This document shows positions 1-10,229 of a stretch of DNA of 22,755 nt, one piece after another. The stretch is from Phallusia fumigata (Eukaryota; Chordata; Ascidiacea; Phlebobranchia; Ascidiidae). The translations under genes were made by a program, and so were the position numbers. Position 1 is the stretch's first letter. Each line of letters begins with the position of its first letter. The notes under the pieces are model-generated. The model saw only the letters and a list, made by a program, of their open reading frames with translations. It did no database searches and had not been told where the DNA came from. The stretch lies in NCBI GenBank assembly GCA_008931825.1, contig QXVZ01033525.1:1-22755 (forward strand). Direction: 5' to 3'.

Positions 1-1040
1 AACATCAATTTGGGGTGGTAGTGTATGTGGAATGAAAATATGTAGAACGCCACCTCTCTAGTTTCGATTTATTTGTTTTTGGTTTCCTATACTTTTTCAC
101 ATGTACCCAGCAAAACACATAATCTGAAGCTTTTATGTGTGGGTCCTATATGTTCCAAACAATTGCAATAATATCTTAGGTAACAATGGGACCTAATGCA
201 AGTATAGTAAATATATTCTTTGTAAACTGGGTTTTAGTATTTTTGGAATGACAATGTGGTGAAGCCAAGCTTCTAGCTAGGTCCTTGGTTGGGAGGAGTG
301 TTATTAGAAACACAACCTTCATTTAGTATTTTAGTATCAGCTACATCCCCTCATCATAAATAACCAATAAATGTAATGTCAGAACTTTGCCTGTGTTGTG
401 TTGTCAAGTGGTGATTGGTCTTGTTTTCTTTTGGGATATTTGTGCAGTGACAATTCTGAGACAAACTAAGCCAGTGGTATTTGACTTTTTTCTTATTGGT
501 ATCTATAAGATTCACCAACAAGTTGTCACACTACTTTCTGTTTTTTCTAGACAATATTTATTGTTCTTATGTGTAAATAACAAACAATTTTTCTTTGGAT
601 GTTATAGATATAATGCACTATCTATATAATTGTCCCAATGATTCATTATCCTCGCTCCCCTACAAACAGATCTCAAACCACCTGGAGCAGGGGTGTGCAA
701 ACTTCATTGCTAAAGGGCAAAATACAATTAATCGAATTGGACAGTGGGCCACACAATCATCATTTATCATGCATTTGCCATGTTTCATTGCATTTAAAAT
801 AAAAAAAAAGGGAAAAGTAAAAATCAAAAGAAAAATATTCGCTTTACGCTCTTATTTGCATCAATTCATCACAAATTATAAATTGGTCTTTGGTCGGTTG
901 CAGGGCTGTATAATGATGTGGGAGCAGGGCTGATTCAAACCAGTATCCAAGTACTCAGTAATGAGTAAAATTAAAATTTTAGTGTCCTGCTAAACATTAG
1001 GTGTAAGTTTATTTGTGGTAACACTTATACTTTGTTTCAG
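1..1040 (+). other. Intron of the KDEL receptor gene (3' portion)
   Basis: No exon of the receptor could be found here, so the upstream exons encoding transmembrane helices 1 to 5 lie outside the window. The stretch ends in a good acceptor, tttgtttcag, at 1031-1040. It contains a truncated hAT-like terminus at 688 and, at roughly 180-330, sequence resembling the SINE-like block at 18000-18120 (a 'tgggacc.aatg' motif followed by 'cttggttgg' and 'aaacacaac'). Bases 873-1199 are the first copy of a duplicated block. Confidence 0.7.
688..800 (+). mobile_element. Truncated hAT-like non-autonomous transposon end
   Basis: The sequence begins CAGGGGTGTGCAAACTT, matching the general hAT terminal form CAGGGGTG..CAA and resembling the terminus of the intact element at 20830. 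It continues with a 'ggacagtgggccacacaat' stretch of the kind seen in subterminal hAT sequence. I found no partner terminus in inverted orientation that could pair without enclosing the KDEL receptor exons, so this is taken as a solo end. The inner boundary is arbitrary. Confidence 0.45.
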
Positions 1041-1527
1041 GTCTCTATAGAGCTTTGTATCTTATCAATTGGATATGGAGATACTACTTCGAAGGATTTT
1101 TTGATTTGATTGCTATTGTGGCAGGATGTGTTCAAACAATACTTTACTGCGATTTCTTTTATTTGTACATTACAAAAGGTAAATATGTTGTTAGTGTACN
1201 AAATTATAAATTGGTCTTTGGTCGGTTGCAGGGCTGTATAATGATGTGGGAGCAGGGCTGATTCAAACCAGTATCCAAGTACTCAGTAATGAGTAAAATT
1301 AAAATTTTAGTGTCCTGCTAAACATTAGGTGTAAGTTTATTTGTGGTAACACTTATACTTTGTTTCAGGTCTCTATAGAGCTTTGTATCTTATCAATTGG
1401 ATATGGAGATACTACTTCGAAGGATTTTTTGATTTGATTGCTATTGTGGCAGGATGTGTTCAAACAATACTTTACTGCGATTTCTTTTATTTGTACATTA
1501 CAAAAGGTAAATATGTTGTTAGTGTAC
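873..1527. repeat. Exact 327-bp direct duplication around an N
   Basis: Bases 873-1199 are repeated without a visible difference at 1201-1527 (offset 328), with the single N at 1200 exactly between the copies. The unit contains the complete 138-nt KDEL receptor exon and parts of both flanking introns. Perfect identity and the N make this most likely overlapping contig ends that were not merged, not a tandem exon duplication. Confidence 0.9.
1041..1178 (+). CDS. KDELR: KDEL receptor (ERD2 family), penultimate exon, first copy
   Basis: This 138-nt exon encodes the last membrane segments of the receptor that binds C-terminal KDEL/HDEL signals in the Golgi and returns soluble ER chaperones by COPI transport. 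It reads GLYRALYL, then [20 protein letters not shown], then [16 protein letters not shown], all highly conserved across ERD2 proteins. It starts after tttgtttcag, with GT completing a split Gly codon, and ends in AAAG before gtaaat, with a phase-1 donor. An identical copy follows at 1369-1506, so the window shows this exon twice. A real receptor has it once, and the N at 1200 points to an assembly cause. This copy is continuous with the upstream intron. Confidence 0.9.
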
Positions 1528-1616
1528 TAAAACTTGATACAACATGTAGTTAATAAAACCATTTTAAACCTTTTTTTGCAGTGTTAAAGGGTAAAAAATT
1601 AAGCTTGCCAGCATGA
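1369..1616 (+). CDS. KDELR: KDEL receptor (ERD2 family), last two exons: 1369-1506 joined to 1582-1616
   Basis: This is the C-terminal end of the KDEL receptor. Exon 1369-1506 is the second, identical copy of the 138-nt exon. It splices through a 75-bp intron (donor gtaaat, acceptor tttttttgcag) to a 35-nt terminal exon. The split codon AAAG|TG gives Val and the reading [11 protein letters not shown] followed by TGA at 1614-1616. That lysine-rich cytosolic tail is the hallmark C-terminus of animal KDEL receptors and carries the COPI-interaction region. Family and C-terminus are certain; KDELR1, 2 and 3 cannot be told apart from this part, and an invertebrate would be expected to have few paralogues. 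The N-terminal exons are missing from the window. Confidence 0.95.
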
Positions 1617-4444
1617 ATTGTATGAAATGAGACGGCAAGATTTGGATGAAGATCATTTGGCACTCTTTAAATTAGTATCGGTGTAATAATTTAGGTAAAA
1701 ATGATACATGGTAGGCATGTTGGAATAGTTCATTTTAAAACATACTAGGTCTAGTATTTCACAATTTGCTTGTTAAGCACACTAAGCATGCTGTCTTATT
1801 ACACTGTTTGCTGCATAGCTGGATGACGAAAATTTTCAGCCTTTATACTCAAATTGTGTATATAGCCCATTTTTGTCATAAAATATACTGACCTTGCTTT
1901 GTTTTATACAATTATTAAATGTATTTGCTTACCTTTAGGGTATTGACTAAAATTATCCAGTCCAAATTATCATTTTGCTAGGTTTTTATGGTTTTATACA
2001 ACATGCGTTAACTGTTAAACAAGTTTGTCTTCTCTTTGATTGTTTGCAACTCGCATGAGACAGTGTATGGTGCATCTTATAAGGAGCCAAATGTAAAAAT
2101 AAAGGAAATGCCTGTCTTGCTATGTACAAATCGCTTGTGCAGTAAATTTTCTGCCATCACTGGACAAAAATACATCTTGCAACGATGTTTTAGGGACTTA
2201 AAATGCGAGGTCGAGTGGTAAAGGAATTTATACACCAGAGCTACTCAATTAATATTGGCAGCAGTCTAATTACACAGGGTCAACACTTGCAAATATCTGT
2301 TATCAATGCTGACCGCCAGAGCAGTATGAGGCATAGGTGGCCGGGGCGAAATATTTTTTGGGCCGTGGTGTTGTTGGTGTCATAGGCCGACGTGTGTGGT
2401 TAGCCATAGCAACTTTCAAAAAAGTGAAGACGCCAAGAACTTGCGCCAATTGCACGACTTTTTACAACTCACATTAAAAAGAACCCGCAATTGTCGCCGG
2501 GAAACTATTTCCCTTCGATTCTGGAAGAGTAGTACTGTTCGGATAAGTATTCAGTTCAGATCTCTGTGTTCTGCCTTGTTCTCGCAAGATTATGGGTACT
2601 TCTTCTGTTTCGGCCACTTGTGTTTCCATGGGCAAGAAACTCAATCAGCCCAACCCTGTTGACCCAAATTAAAGTCACCAACTCATATCGAAACATCGAA
2701 AAAATAAAAATGATCCAACGGAACTGCAAGGCAGGTAGCTCGATAGTGGACTCATTGTGAGCATAGGCGTTTTTCCGCCCCGAGAATAAAAAAAATGGAG
2801 CAAACAAACATTTGCCACGATTTTGGATACTCGTCACAAAAGCAGGGACCAGTGGCCGCGACACGGAAACAAACCGTCCGCAAACCGGCAAGTTTACACT
2901 TCTTCAACTTGGGTGGCTGTGGAATCCATTTTTCAGAACTTTCTCTGACAATGCAGACTCTGTGATTGTTGTATGGGGAGATTTCATTGTGTTGTCTATT
3001 CTGATGTCAGGAAAGGGATAAGTAAATTGCTACTTATTTGTTGTTAGTGGAATCGGCGGATCCAATAAACATCTAAAAAAAACAGCACCCCTGGCAGCTT
3101 TCGAATTTTGGGTCGAAAAATTGACATAGGCTACATGGGTATCTAAAATAGTGCAGTTTTACTTTTGATCCCAGTTGATCAATCGGTTACGAACAAAAGT
3201 CCCGACCTAAGCGAGGCAGCGCTCAGAGGCTATTAGTAGCCTATTATACTGCTACTTCACACATAAACGGGCGTTATTCGGAGCGGAAAGGTGGGCGTTT
3301 AGGTGTCTGATCAAAGGGCCTTATTTCGCAATGTAGGCCAGTCAACTCTTTTTCATTTTTTCAACGTCACAGTTTTAAATTCGACAGCACACCTCAACCT
3401 GACAGCCTTTCGAAGATAATAATTTCTGCTATGAGATTAATAAACATCACAAATGCACAGTGGCAGTCTGACTAGAGTTTGGATGTGCAAATTGCCCAAT
3501 TGTTGTAACGTTAAAATTTGATGTTTTGTAACAAAGTTTGTAACATCGCGGCAGACCTACCATCGTCTCGCTGCACACCTGTTGCCGGGCACTGGTGTAG
3601 ACGCAGCAATCGTGTTTATCAACGGATTCAGGGTTTGTAACCTACAACGCTATAGAAAGCCTTTGGAGACAACGGTATTAAGGCAAAAGAACAGCGGAAA
3701 AAGAAACTTCATACGATGAAATCTTCGGCGCAAGAAGACCAACGTGTTTTACCGATATCATACTATCTCGAAAAAATCCGAAAAACCAATTTTGGAAATA
3801 AATGATGTATAATATTTGATTATAATTATTAGTGATTTCATAATTAGAGGTACTTTTTTTCTCGATTGACAGTAGGGCACCTTTCCTACTCCGGTTATAG
3901 GCTACCACTTGCTTTTTGCTCGTCTCAGAGCCGACAAACATTTCCTCATTTTTTTTCTGGTGTTTGCATGTAAAAACCCTTTTTTAAGGAAAGTAAAAAA
4001 ATACCGTCATAATTATGAGTGTAATGGAAATAAAATGTTCGCAAATTCTTTTTAAATATTTTCAATAATATTTGCTGCATTGGTTTGCCGAAAAGCGATG
4101 TTAGTTTACTTTTTTGTTTTGTTGTTGTCCCTAAATCGTCTTCGTTATTGTACCTAATTTTTTGGTGCTTCTTATGGTAAGTTTTGGACAAGCTAGGAGT
4201 AGGTCACAATTTCCCTGCTGTTGGAAAAAATAGTGACGGTTAGTGAAGTCTTAGTTGCGTAAAATTTTGCATGACTTCATTATATACACTGTTTTACACT
4301 AAACCCCAAAACTGTGTTTTCATCATAAACGTTTGCAAACAACAAAACTGAGTTTTTACAGGAAATGTTGTTAATTTCTTGTCTATAGAAATTCCATAGA
4401 AAAACTGGGTTTGTGTTGCTTGAATTTTTATACCTGGTGGAAGG
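1617..4444. other. Intergenic region between KDEL receptor and the orphan nuclear-protein gene
   Basis: The first few hundred bases should be the receptor's 3' UTR. There is no AATAAA close by; the variant ATTAAA at 1914-1919 is the best poly(A) candidate I saw. Bases about 2200-3700 are less AT-rich than the surroundings and contain hAT-like scraps: 'cagagctactcaatta' near 2235 and an inverted 'cacccctg' near 3084. Open frames here on both strands are short, with no recognisable domain. The promoter of the next gene should lie near 4200-4440, but no clear core element is visible. Confidence 0.6.
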
Positions 4445-7322
4445 ATGGTTAAGTACAATGAAACAAGTTGGTGTGTTTCTCAGACAAAGTTACTAGAATT
4501 GAAAGCAGCTTGTTCAGAAAAAAAGTTGTTGCATGGAACTGAAATGGATTATCTCAATGGACAACAAGTTCAATGCCAAATACACTATTTAAATAAGCCA
4601 AAACGTGCTAATAAAAGCATGACAATGTCTAAATCTAGTTTAGTGAGCCTGCATAAAACAGTAATAGAGGAAACAGACAGAAAACCTTCTTTGCACCGAA
4701 AGTTGTTAGAAATGTGTAATGAAAAGCCCAATCTCTGTGAAGAAATGAACTATGCCATTGCTACCTCACCCAAAAAGAAAAAATGTGGATGTGTATATCG
4801 ACATCAGGCTTGTAGGATACATATGTACCACTGTGATTCATCATTTTCTTCTTCAAAAACATCATTTGCATTATCAGCTCAACTAAACATGGAATCAGAA
4901 GTTTGCGCAGGAGCACACACTGAAATGAAACTGCCAAACAAAAACTTTATACAAAAACATAACACAACAACATTGCCATCGTTTAAGTATACCCCAATGC
5001 ACAGTATTAAGTCAGACAACCATTGCAATTTTCCAATGACATACAAAATGCCAAAGAAAAATCATTTGCATCAATCTAATTTTAAGTGGAATTGTGCATA
5101 TGATGAGATGAAAAAAAATTTACAAACATCTGTGGGGCATAAATACTTGACACAAAAACCCCAAAAACTCATGAAGTTTGCATCAAAAAGGCCACATGGA
5201 AGCTGTGGCTTGCAGGTCACCAAAAAATGTAAGGTTGACTTAAATGATGTTTGTCAATTGCAAGATGTGCCTGACCCCAAACGTTTCTCATTTGAGGGTT
5301 ATAATCAAACCATTGCGAACTACTTCTCAAAGCGTTTGCTTGCAATAAGGATAGCAAGCATGTTCCCAAAAATTGAAAGTGAAGTGCAAAGCAAGTCTGG
5401 AAGTTACCTAGTTAAACTACCTCAAACCATCCTGGATCTGATTAATGAAGAAATGTTGTTTTTTGGTAATTCACAAGCACAACCAACTACTCCAAACTTG
5501 GATGGCTTGAATGAAAACGTATCTTCTCAAAACTATTTTTTAATCAAAAATCAACCTCAACCTGATAAACTGCACCCACTTAAAACGTTACCGGATACAA
5601 CCTCTTCTGTAATGCAGATTGAAAATCAGGACAAGCATCAAGATGAGGAAAAAAGTGTGTGTACACAATTTGAATCTTCAAGAAAGTCCAAGCGTCTAAA
5701 AAGAAAGCGGGACTTAGGCATACAAGGGCCTTACCAAACTGATTATCTGGTTGAAATTCCAAGTGTGAAAAAAAGCAAAAGATTGTGCAGACCCTTCGGA
5801 AATAATTGTTTTTGGAATTTTTACCATTTCTTTTACAAAACTCAAAAAATGAAATGGAAACACGACTGCTATAAATACCTAAAATTGTTGATACAATTAC
5901 CCTATATTAAAAAGACACAGTGGTCAGAAAATCAGTTTGGAAGTGTATTTCAGAGGTTCATTACAACAGCTGGCTCAACATCATGTGGTGAAAGTGAACA
6001 TACAAAAGGTAAAATTAGCTTGATGAGCATTGTGTGTTAACCTTTGAACAAATATAGTGGAAACAATGACACCAAAACTAATATATTTGCAAGACACTTT
6101 ATGTCCAAAAGTTAACTGTTGTATGAGTGAAATACAGTGAGTTTAGTTTGTTGAAATTTATATCGCCTCCCGGGAAATTTGTATTTTTTCAGCCCTGATG
6201 TTAAAGATTTAAATGAAACTTTTACAACTGGTAGATATGGTATTGTGGCGTGTTATGAATTGCGTTTAACTACCCTGCTCATGGGTGTCAATTAGTTAGA
6301 AAAATTTCCAAGCGGTCTGACACATGATCAAATTACTTAATATTCATCTGCTGGTAGCAGCAAATTAAACTATCTGTTATTATTATTATAAGACATGACA
6401 GGCATTGTCACAGGATAAGTAAACTCTTACGTTGCTGCACATTAAAACACTAATGATGCATTCAACGAAGAATTGTATCACAAGCTTATGAACATGATTT
6501 ATTTATTTTGAAAGCTTATGAAGTTTTTACGAAACTGGTACCACAACATTTTCAAATGATGTAGACTGAATGTTTACTGAACTAATAACTCCCTTGATCA
6601 ATTAAAAAACATACTCTATATGATGGGCAATATTTCATCAAAGTTGGTTGGAAAGACCTGTAAGGATTGTCATGTTTTTCTGTGTTTGCATGTGTGCAGT
6701 GTTAAAAAGTCTGTTGCATTCATTCATTCCGAGTAATAGAGCTGGTTAAAACCAAACACACTAGACTTAGCCGTTAGCACTTTTGATTGGTTTTGCATTT
6801 ATACAATTTGGAGAGTTGTAAAAACTTTCATTAGTATTGGGGGAAATGGGGTTCCATTTTTTGGCTATCCATAGATACCTTTAATCATTGACCCAACATA
6901 ACTTAAATACACAGTTCGTAATTAATGTGCCTAACTTTTTTGCAGATTCAACTTCATCGGATACCTGTTCATACTGTTGTTTGCCGTTTGATGGTATGTC
7001 AAATTTTGAGAAAGCACATCACACAAATCGCCACAGATCTACAAACATCAAGACACTTGTGGCTCCTGTTACATTTATGCGGAAATTGAAGCAGATAAAA
7101 AAGAATAATCATCACACAAAAAAGCACAATGGGGCAACTTTTAAAAGAAACTTTCATAGCAAGTACAGAATTCAAAGACCAGTCGCGAGTAAAAACTTTT
7201 ACAAAGCTGAACAGCATATCTCTGCTCAGAAATACGCTTATTGGTCCTTTCAATCAACGAACTGCTTTCCACTTCAGTACAACCAATATAAACGAGCAAC
7301 TGCAAGAAAATCTGTAGTTTGA
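4445..7322 (+). CDS. Unrecognised basic nuclear-type protein with one C2H2-like finger, 646 aa; join 4445-6008, 6946-7322
   Basis: The function is not recognised. The first exon is a long open frame whose ATG has a fair context (GGAAGGATGG) and an in-frame TGA about 25 bases upstream, which supports the start. Its donor AAAG|gtaaaa at 6008 and the acceptor ttttttgcag at 6945 join in phase (G|AT gives Asp), removing a 937-bp intron. The protein is Lys-rich and basic. It has a Cys/His cluster near residues 112-130, a possible helical segment around 300-330, and a strong nuclear-localisation-like run, RKSKRLKRKR, at 413-422. Exon 2 encodes C529-x2-C532 or C533, F536, F542, H546, H551, close to a classical C2H2 finger, followed by a His/Lys-rich tail. 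DNA or RNA binding in the nucleus is an inference from composition. A rapidly evolving, lineage-specific protein seems likely. Confidence 0.75.
6009..6945 (+). other. Intron of the orphan nuclear-protein gene
   Basis: This 937-bp intron has a gtaaaa donor and a ttttttgcag acceptor. It contains a copy of the dispersed 'aaatgaaacttt...actggtagatatggt' repeat at roughly 6205-6260, related to the array near the window end. It also contains a 19-bp segment (6310-6328) found again, identical, in an intron of the sushi gene at 20782-20800. Confidence 0.75.
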
Positions 7323-7330
7323 CTTTAATT

Positions 7331-8865
7331 AAATGTGCTGCAAATATTTGGCACAGAGTTAGTAGACAACAATTGTTCTGCAGGAGTCTGAAAACCTACA
7401 TTTACTATAAACCCGTGCAATCGATAAAACCTGCCAATAAAAGTATACTTTGTCCTGATTGTTGATGTTTAGTTTGTACTGATGTTAATGCCAATTAATT
7501 ACTTCAAACGTGGCGAAATTGTCTTTTACATACACAACAACCCAATAAATGCTATTCTACACCCTTGCAAATAAACGCGCGGATATAAAACGGTTATGCT
7601 AATCATATCCATTGTGACGCCACAATTTTACCTATGCCGTGTTCGAAAAACTGGTTAAAACCCGTTTACAAGAGCAACTTGTGCGTAAAACTACTGTAAG
7701 AAGATTAAAACATTCTGCACGTTGGGGCATGCGGCATACTCGTACAAACCTCGGTGTACACAAACCCAAAATCCGCGACTATAATTAAGTAATTTATTAA
7801 TTGTAATACCCATGCCCAGCAATAAGTTTTGCCTGTTCTCAAACTTTAAATGAAAACTAATGGGAGAATAACCTATTGATGTTAAAGGCAGAGAGATGCG
7901 TACGTCTAAGGTGCAAAAATATATTCAACCTTGAGTTTTTCAAAATGGCCAGTGCTTTATTGGATGCCTGAGACATGTATATCTAGGCCTACCACATTTA
8001 ACCCTCAAAGAAAGAGATAAACTTTACTTTTCATGCAAACGGAAAATAGAAGTAACAAATATTTGAGTTCCACGCAACAAATGAATAGCCTTTGGGAGGT
8101 TGGTTNAAATGTGCTGCAAATATTTGGCACAGAGTTAGTAGACAACAATTGTTCTGCAGGAGTCTGAAAACCTACATTTACTATAAACCCGTGCAATCGA
8201 TAAAACCTGCCAATAAAAGTATACTTTGTCCTGATTGTTGATGTTTAGTTTGTACTGATGTTAATGCCAATTAATTACTTCAAACGTGGCGAAATTGTCT
8301 TTTACACACACCACAACCCAATAAATGCTATTCTACACCCTTGCAAATAAACGCGCGGATATAAAACGGTTATGCTAATCACATCCATTGTGACGCCACA
8401 ATTTTGCCTATGCCGTGTTCGAAAAACTGGTTAAAACCCGTTTACATGAGCAACTTGTGCGTAAAACTACTGTGAAAAGATTAAAACATTCTGCACATTG
8501 GGGCATGCGGCATACTCGTACAAACCCAAAATCCGCGACTATAATTAAGTAATTTATTAATTGTAATACCCATGCCCAGCAATATGTTTTGCCTGTTCTC
8601 AAACTTTAAATGAAAACTAATGGGAGAGTAACCTATTAATGTTAAAGGCAGAGAGATGCGTACGTCTAAGGTGCAAAAATATATTCAACCTTGAGTTTTT
8701 CAGAATGGCCAGTGCTTTATTGGATGCCTGGGGCATTTATGTCTAGGCCTACCACATTTTAACCCTCAAAGAAAGAGAAAACTTTACTTTTCATGCAAAC
8801 GGAAAATAGAAGTAACAAATATTTGGGTTCCACGCAATAAATGAATAGCCTTTGGGAGGTTGGTT
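7331..8865. repeat. Allelic duplication (about 760-775 bp) around the N at 8106
   Basis: Bases 7331-8105 reappear at 8107 to about 8865, with the N at 8106 between them. By eye I counted about 19 substitutions, a 16-base deletion in the second copy and a few single-base indels, roughly 2.5 % substitution. Such divergence over non-coding DNA on either side of a gap character fits two haplotypes placed in series, not a genomic tandem duplication. The block holds the 3' UTR and poly(A) region of the upstream gene. Confidence 0.85.
7436..7441 (+). terminator. Poly(A) signal AATAAA of the orphan nuclear-protein gene
   Basis: A canonical AATAAA lies 114 bases after the TGA at 7320-7322. It is followed within 30-60 bases by a GT-rich stretch (tttgtcctgattgttgatgtttagtttgt), the usual arrangement of signal and downstream element. 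It is also present in the second allele copy, near 8212. Confidence 0.6.
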
Positions 8866-10165
8866 TGACGTCCCAATTGTAGACTTTCTTTCTTTAATTT
8901 TACCAAACGAAAATGCATTGAGTAAAAATTAGAAATGCATTAAGGATGACATCTGGGTTCTTAGTTTTGTTGAAAAAGTGGACATTTCCTCCGAACAGAG
9001 GGCGTGTGGTAGACCTATGCATAACCCTACAGTTTTTATGGTAAACCCCTAAACACCCCCCATCCCACTGGCACTCGTGCATTCTTGTGGCTATTGTGGT
9101 GTACACTCTGGGGCGTAGGATAGCCGAGTGGACAGCAACTTGTCAACCACCTTTTCCAACGCGGTTTCGGTAAAGCGGCATCCAACGTGTTGCTACGTGT
9201 GAAACCTTTGCCCAAAACTATCAAGTGTGTGCTCATACCTCATTGCTAGGAACTACCACTGTGTATTGTACTGAACTATCACGGCAGCGAAGTAGGATGA
9301 CTAAGAAAATATAAGCAGCTTTTGTCACAAGGTTAAACATACATTTGGGTTGTATTTCTGATGTAAAGAGCTTGTAAAGAATATTCATGAACATGGGGTG
9401 AAAAGGAAAAAAATAAGTGGATCCAACCAAAAGGTACCAAATGCTTTTAAAAACATGTGCCAACTATTAAAATTGGAACCGTAATAAACAGAGCAATTTA
9501 CAATTTTCCGTTTTGGGACCCGTGGATTACTTAGGGTCATCTGGGGGGAAAAGCTACGTACAAGTGCACAAAGATACCAATATCTATCACATGCGCAAAT
9601 TGAGACATTTAAATGATTCCTTTTTATCAAAAGACAAAAACAAATCGGCATCAGAAAACAGTGAAAACAATATGCGATATCCTCTATGGAATTATCAACA
9701 TATTTGGTATGTAGCCTAATCTGTACACGAGGCAGAGAAAATAGCTGAACATCTGAACAAATTCCGCTAACTTTTGTAAAAACCTTAAGATTTGGAGGGA
9801 TTTATCAATAAGTCATGAATCAAAACTATACGGGACATAATTGAGTCGCTAACATGTTGTTGTGTTCGCAGCAGTTGAATTAATTGAGAGAAGAAAAAGC
9901 GGCTGTAAAAAACCGTTTGCTCGTTGCGTTTTTCCTTTTACAGACGCTAGCTGGTTGACTACCCAAGCCAAGCAATGAGTCCAAAGCGTAAATTCCGCAA
10001 CATTTTGTCAAGGCGTACGACCACAGTTCCTTGTTTTACCTGAATTATAGGCATGGTTGTTGTAGGCGGTTTATGTAAACGCTGCGGAATATGTATGTAG
10101 CCGCTGCCTTTTTGTTGTGCTAGAATACAGGGACCCACAGTCAATCTGATAATACTATATTTAAA
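8866..10165. other. Intergenic region upstream of the sushi gene
   Basis: No gene is supported here. A tRNA A-box-like string, tagccgagtgga, occurs near 9121 without a good B box. A short open frame at 9501-9719 has no convincing homology. A strong acceptor-like site, gtttttccttttacag, ends at 9943, 222 bases before the sushi-gene ATG; it could close a 5' UTR intron or accept a trans-spliced leader. An AT-rich tactatatttaaa lies just before the ATG, so no clear core promoter can be assigned. Confidence 0.5.
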
Positions 10166-10229
10166 ATGTTAGTCGCAAAATGTTTTCTCTGTGTTGCTGT
10201 GTTCATCGTCATGCTTAAGATTGGAGGAG
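10166..10229 (+). CDS. Sushi gene exon 1: signal peptide
   Basis: The ATG at 10166 opens MLVAKCFLCVAVFIVMLKIG followed by Gly: a short n-region with Lys, a hydrophobic core of about 13 residues, and small residues before a likely cleavage site. It ends GGAG|gtaagc, a near-consensus donor in phase 1, exactly what the phase-1 sushi exon at 15006 needs (G|CT gives Ala). The first sushi cysteine follows four residues after the junction, the usual close spacing after a signal peptide. The link to exon 2, 4.8 kb away, rests on this phase and domain logic. Confidence 0.65.

Noticed and set aside
595..933. Open frame of 112 codons on the + strand near the start
   Set aside because: It overlaps the hAT-like terminus and intronic DNA, shows no domain, and its last part recurs only because of the duplicated block at the N.
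688..3092. Single 2.4-kb hAT element between CAGGGGTG at 688 and cacccctg near 3084
   Set aside because: It would enclose the last exons of the KDEL receptor, and beyond CAGGGGTG the two termini diverge.
3678..4191. Two adjacent minus-strand open frames (87 and 81 codons)
   Set aside because: Low-complexity AT-rich translations with no domain or splice context; their length is ordinary for this composition.
6967..7036. Dbf4-type zinc finger in the orphan nuclear protein
   Set aside because: The Cys-to-His spacing is too long (13 residues in place of about 9) and the conserved residues around that motif are absent.
9112..9190. Possible tRNA gene (tagccgagtgga A box)
   Set aside because: No convincing B box and no acceptor or T stem could be folded.
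9501..9719. Open frame starting LGPVDYLGSSGG, considered as a decayed retroelement integrase C-terminus
   Set aside because: The resemblance to a GPY/F-type end is only a few residues, there is no neighbouring pol sequence, and the frame has no good ATG.
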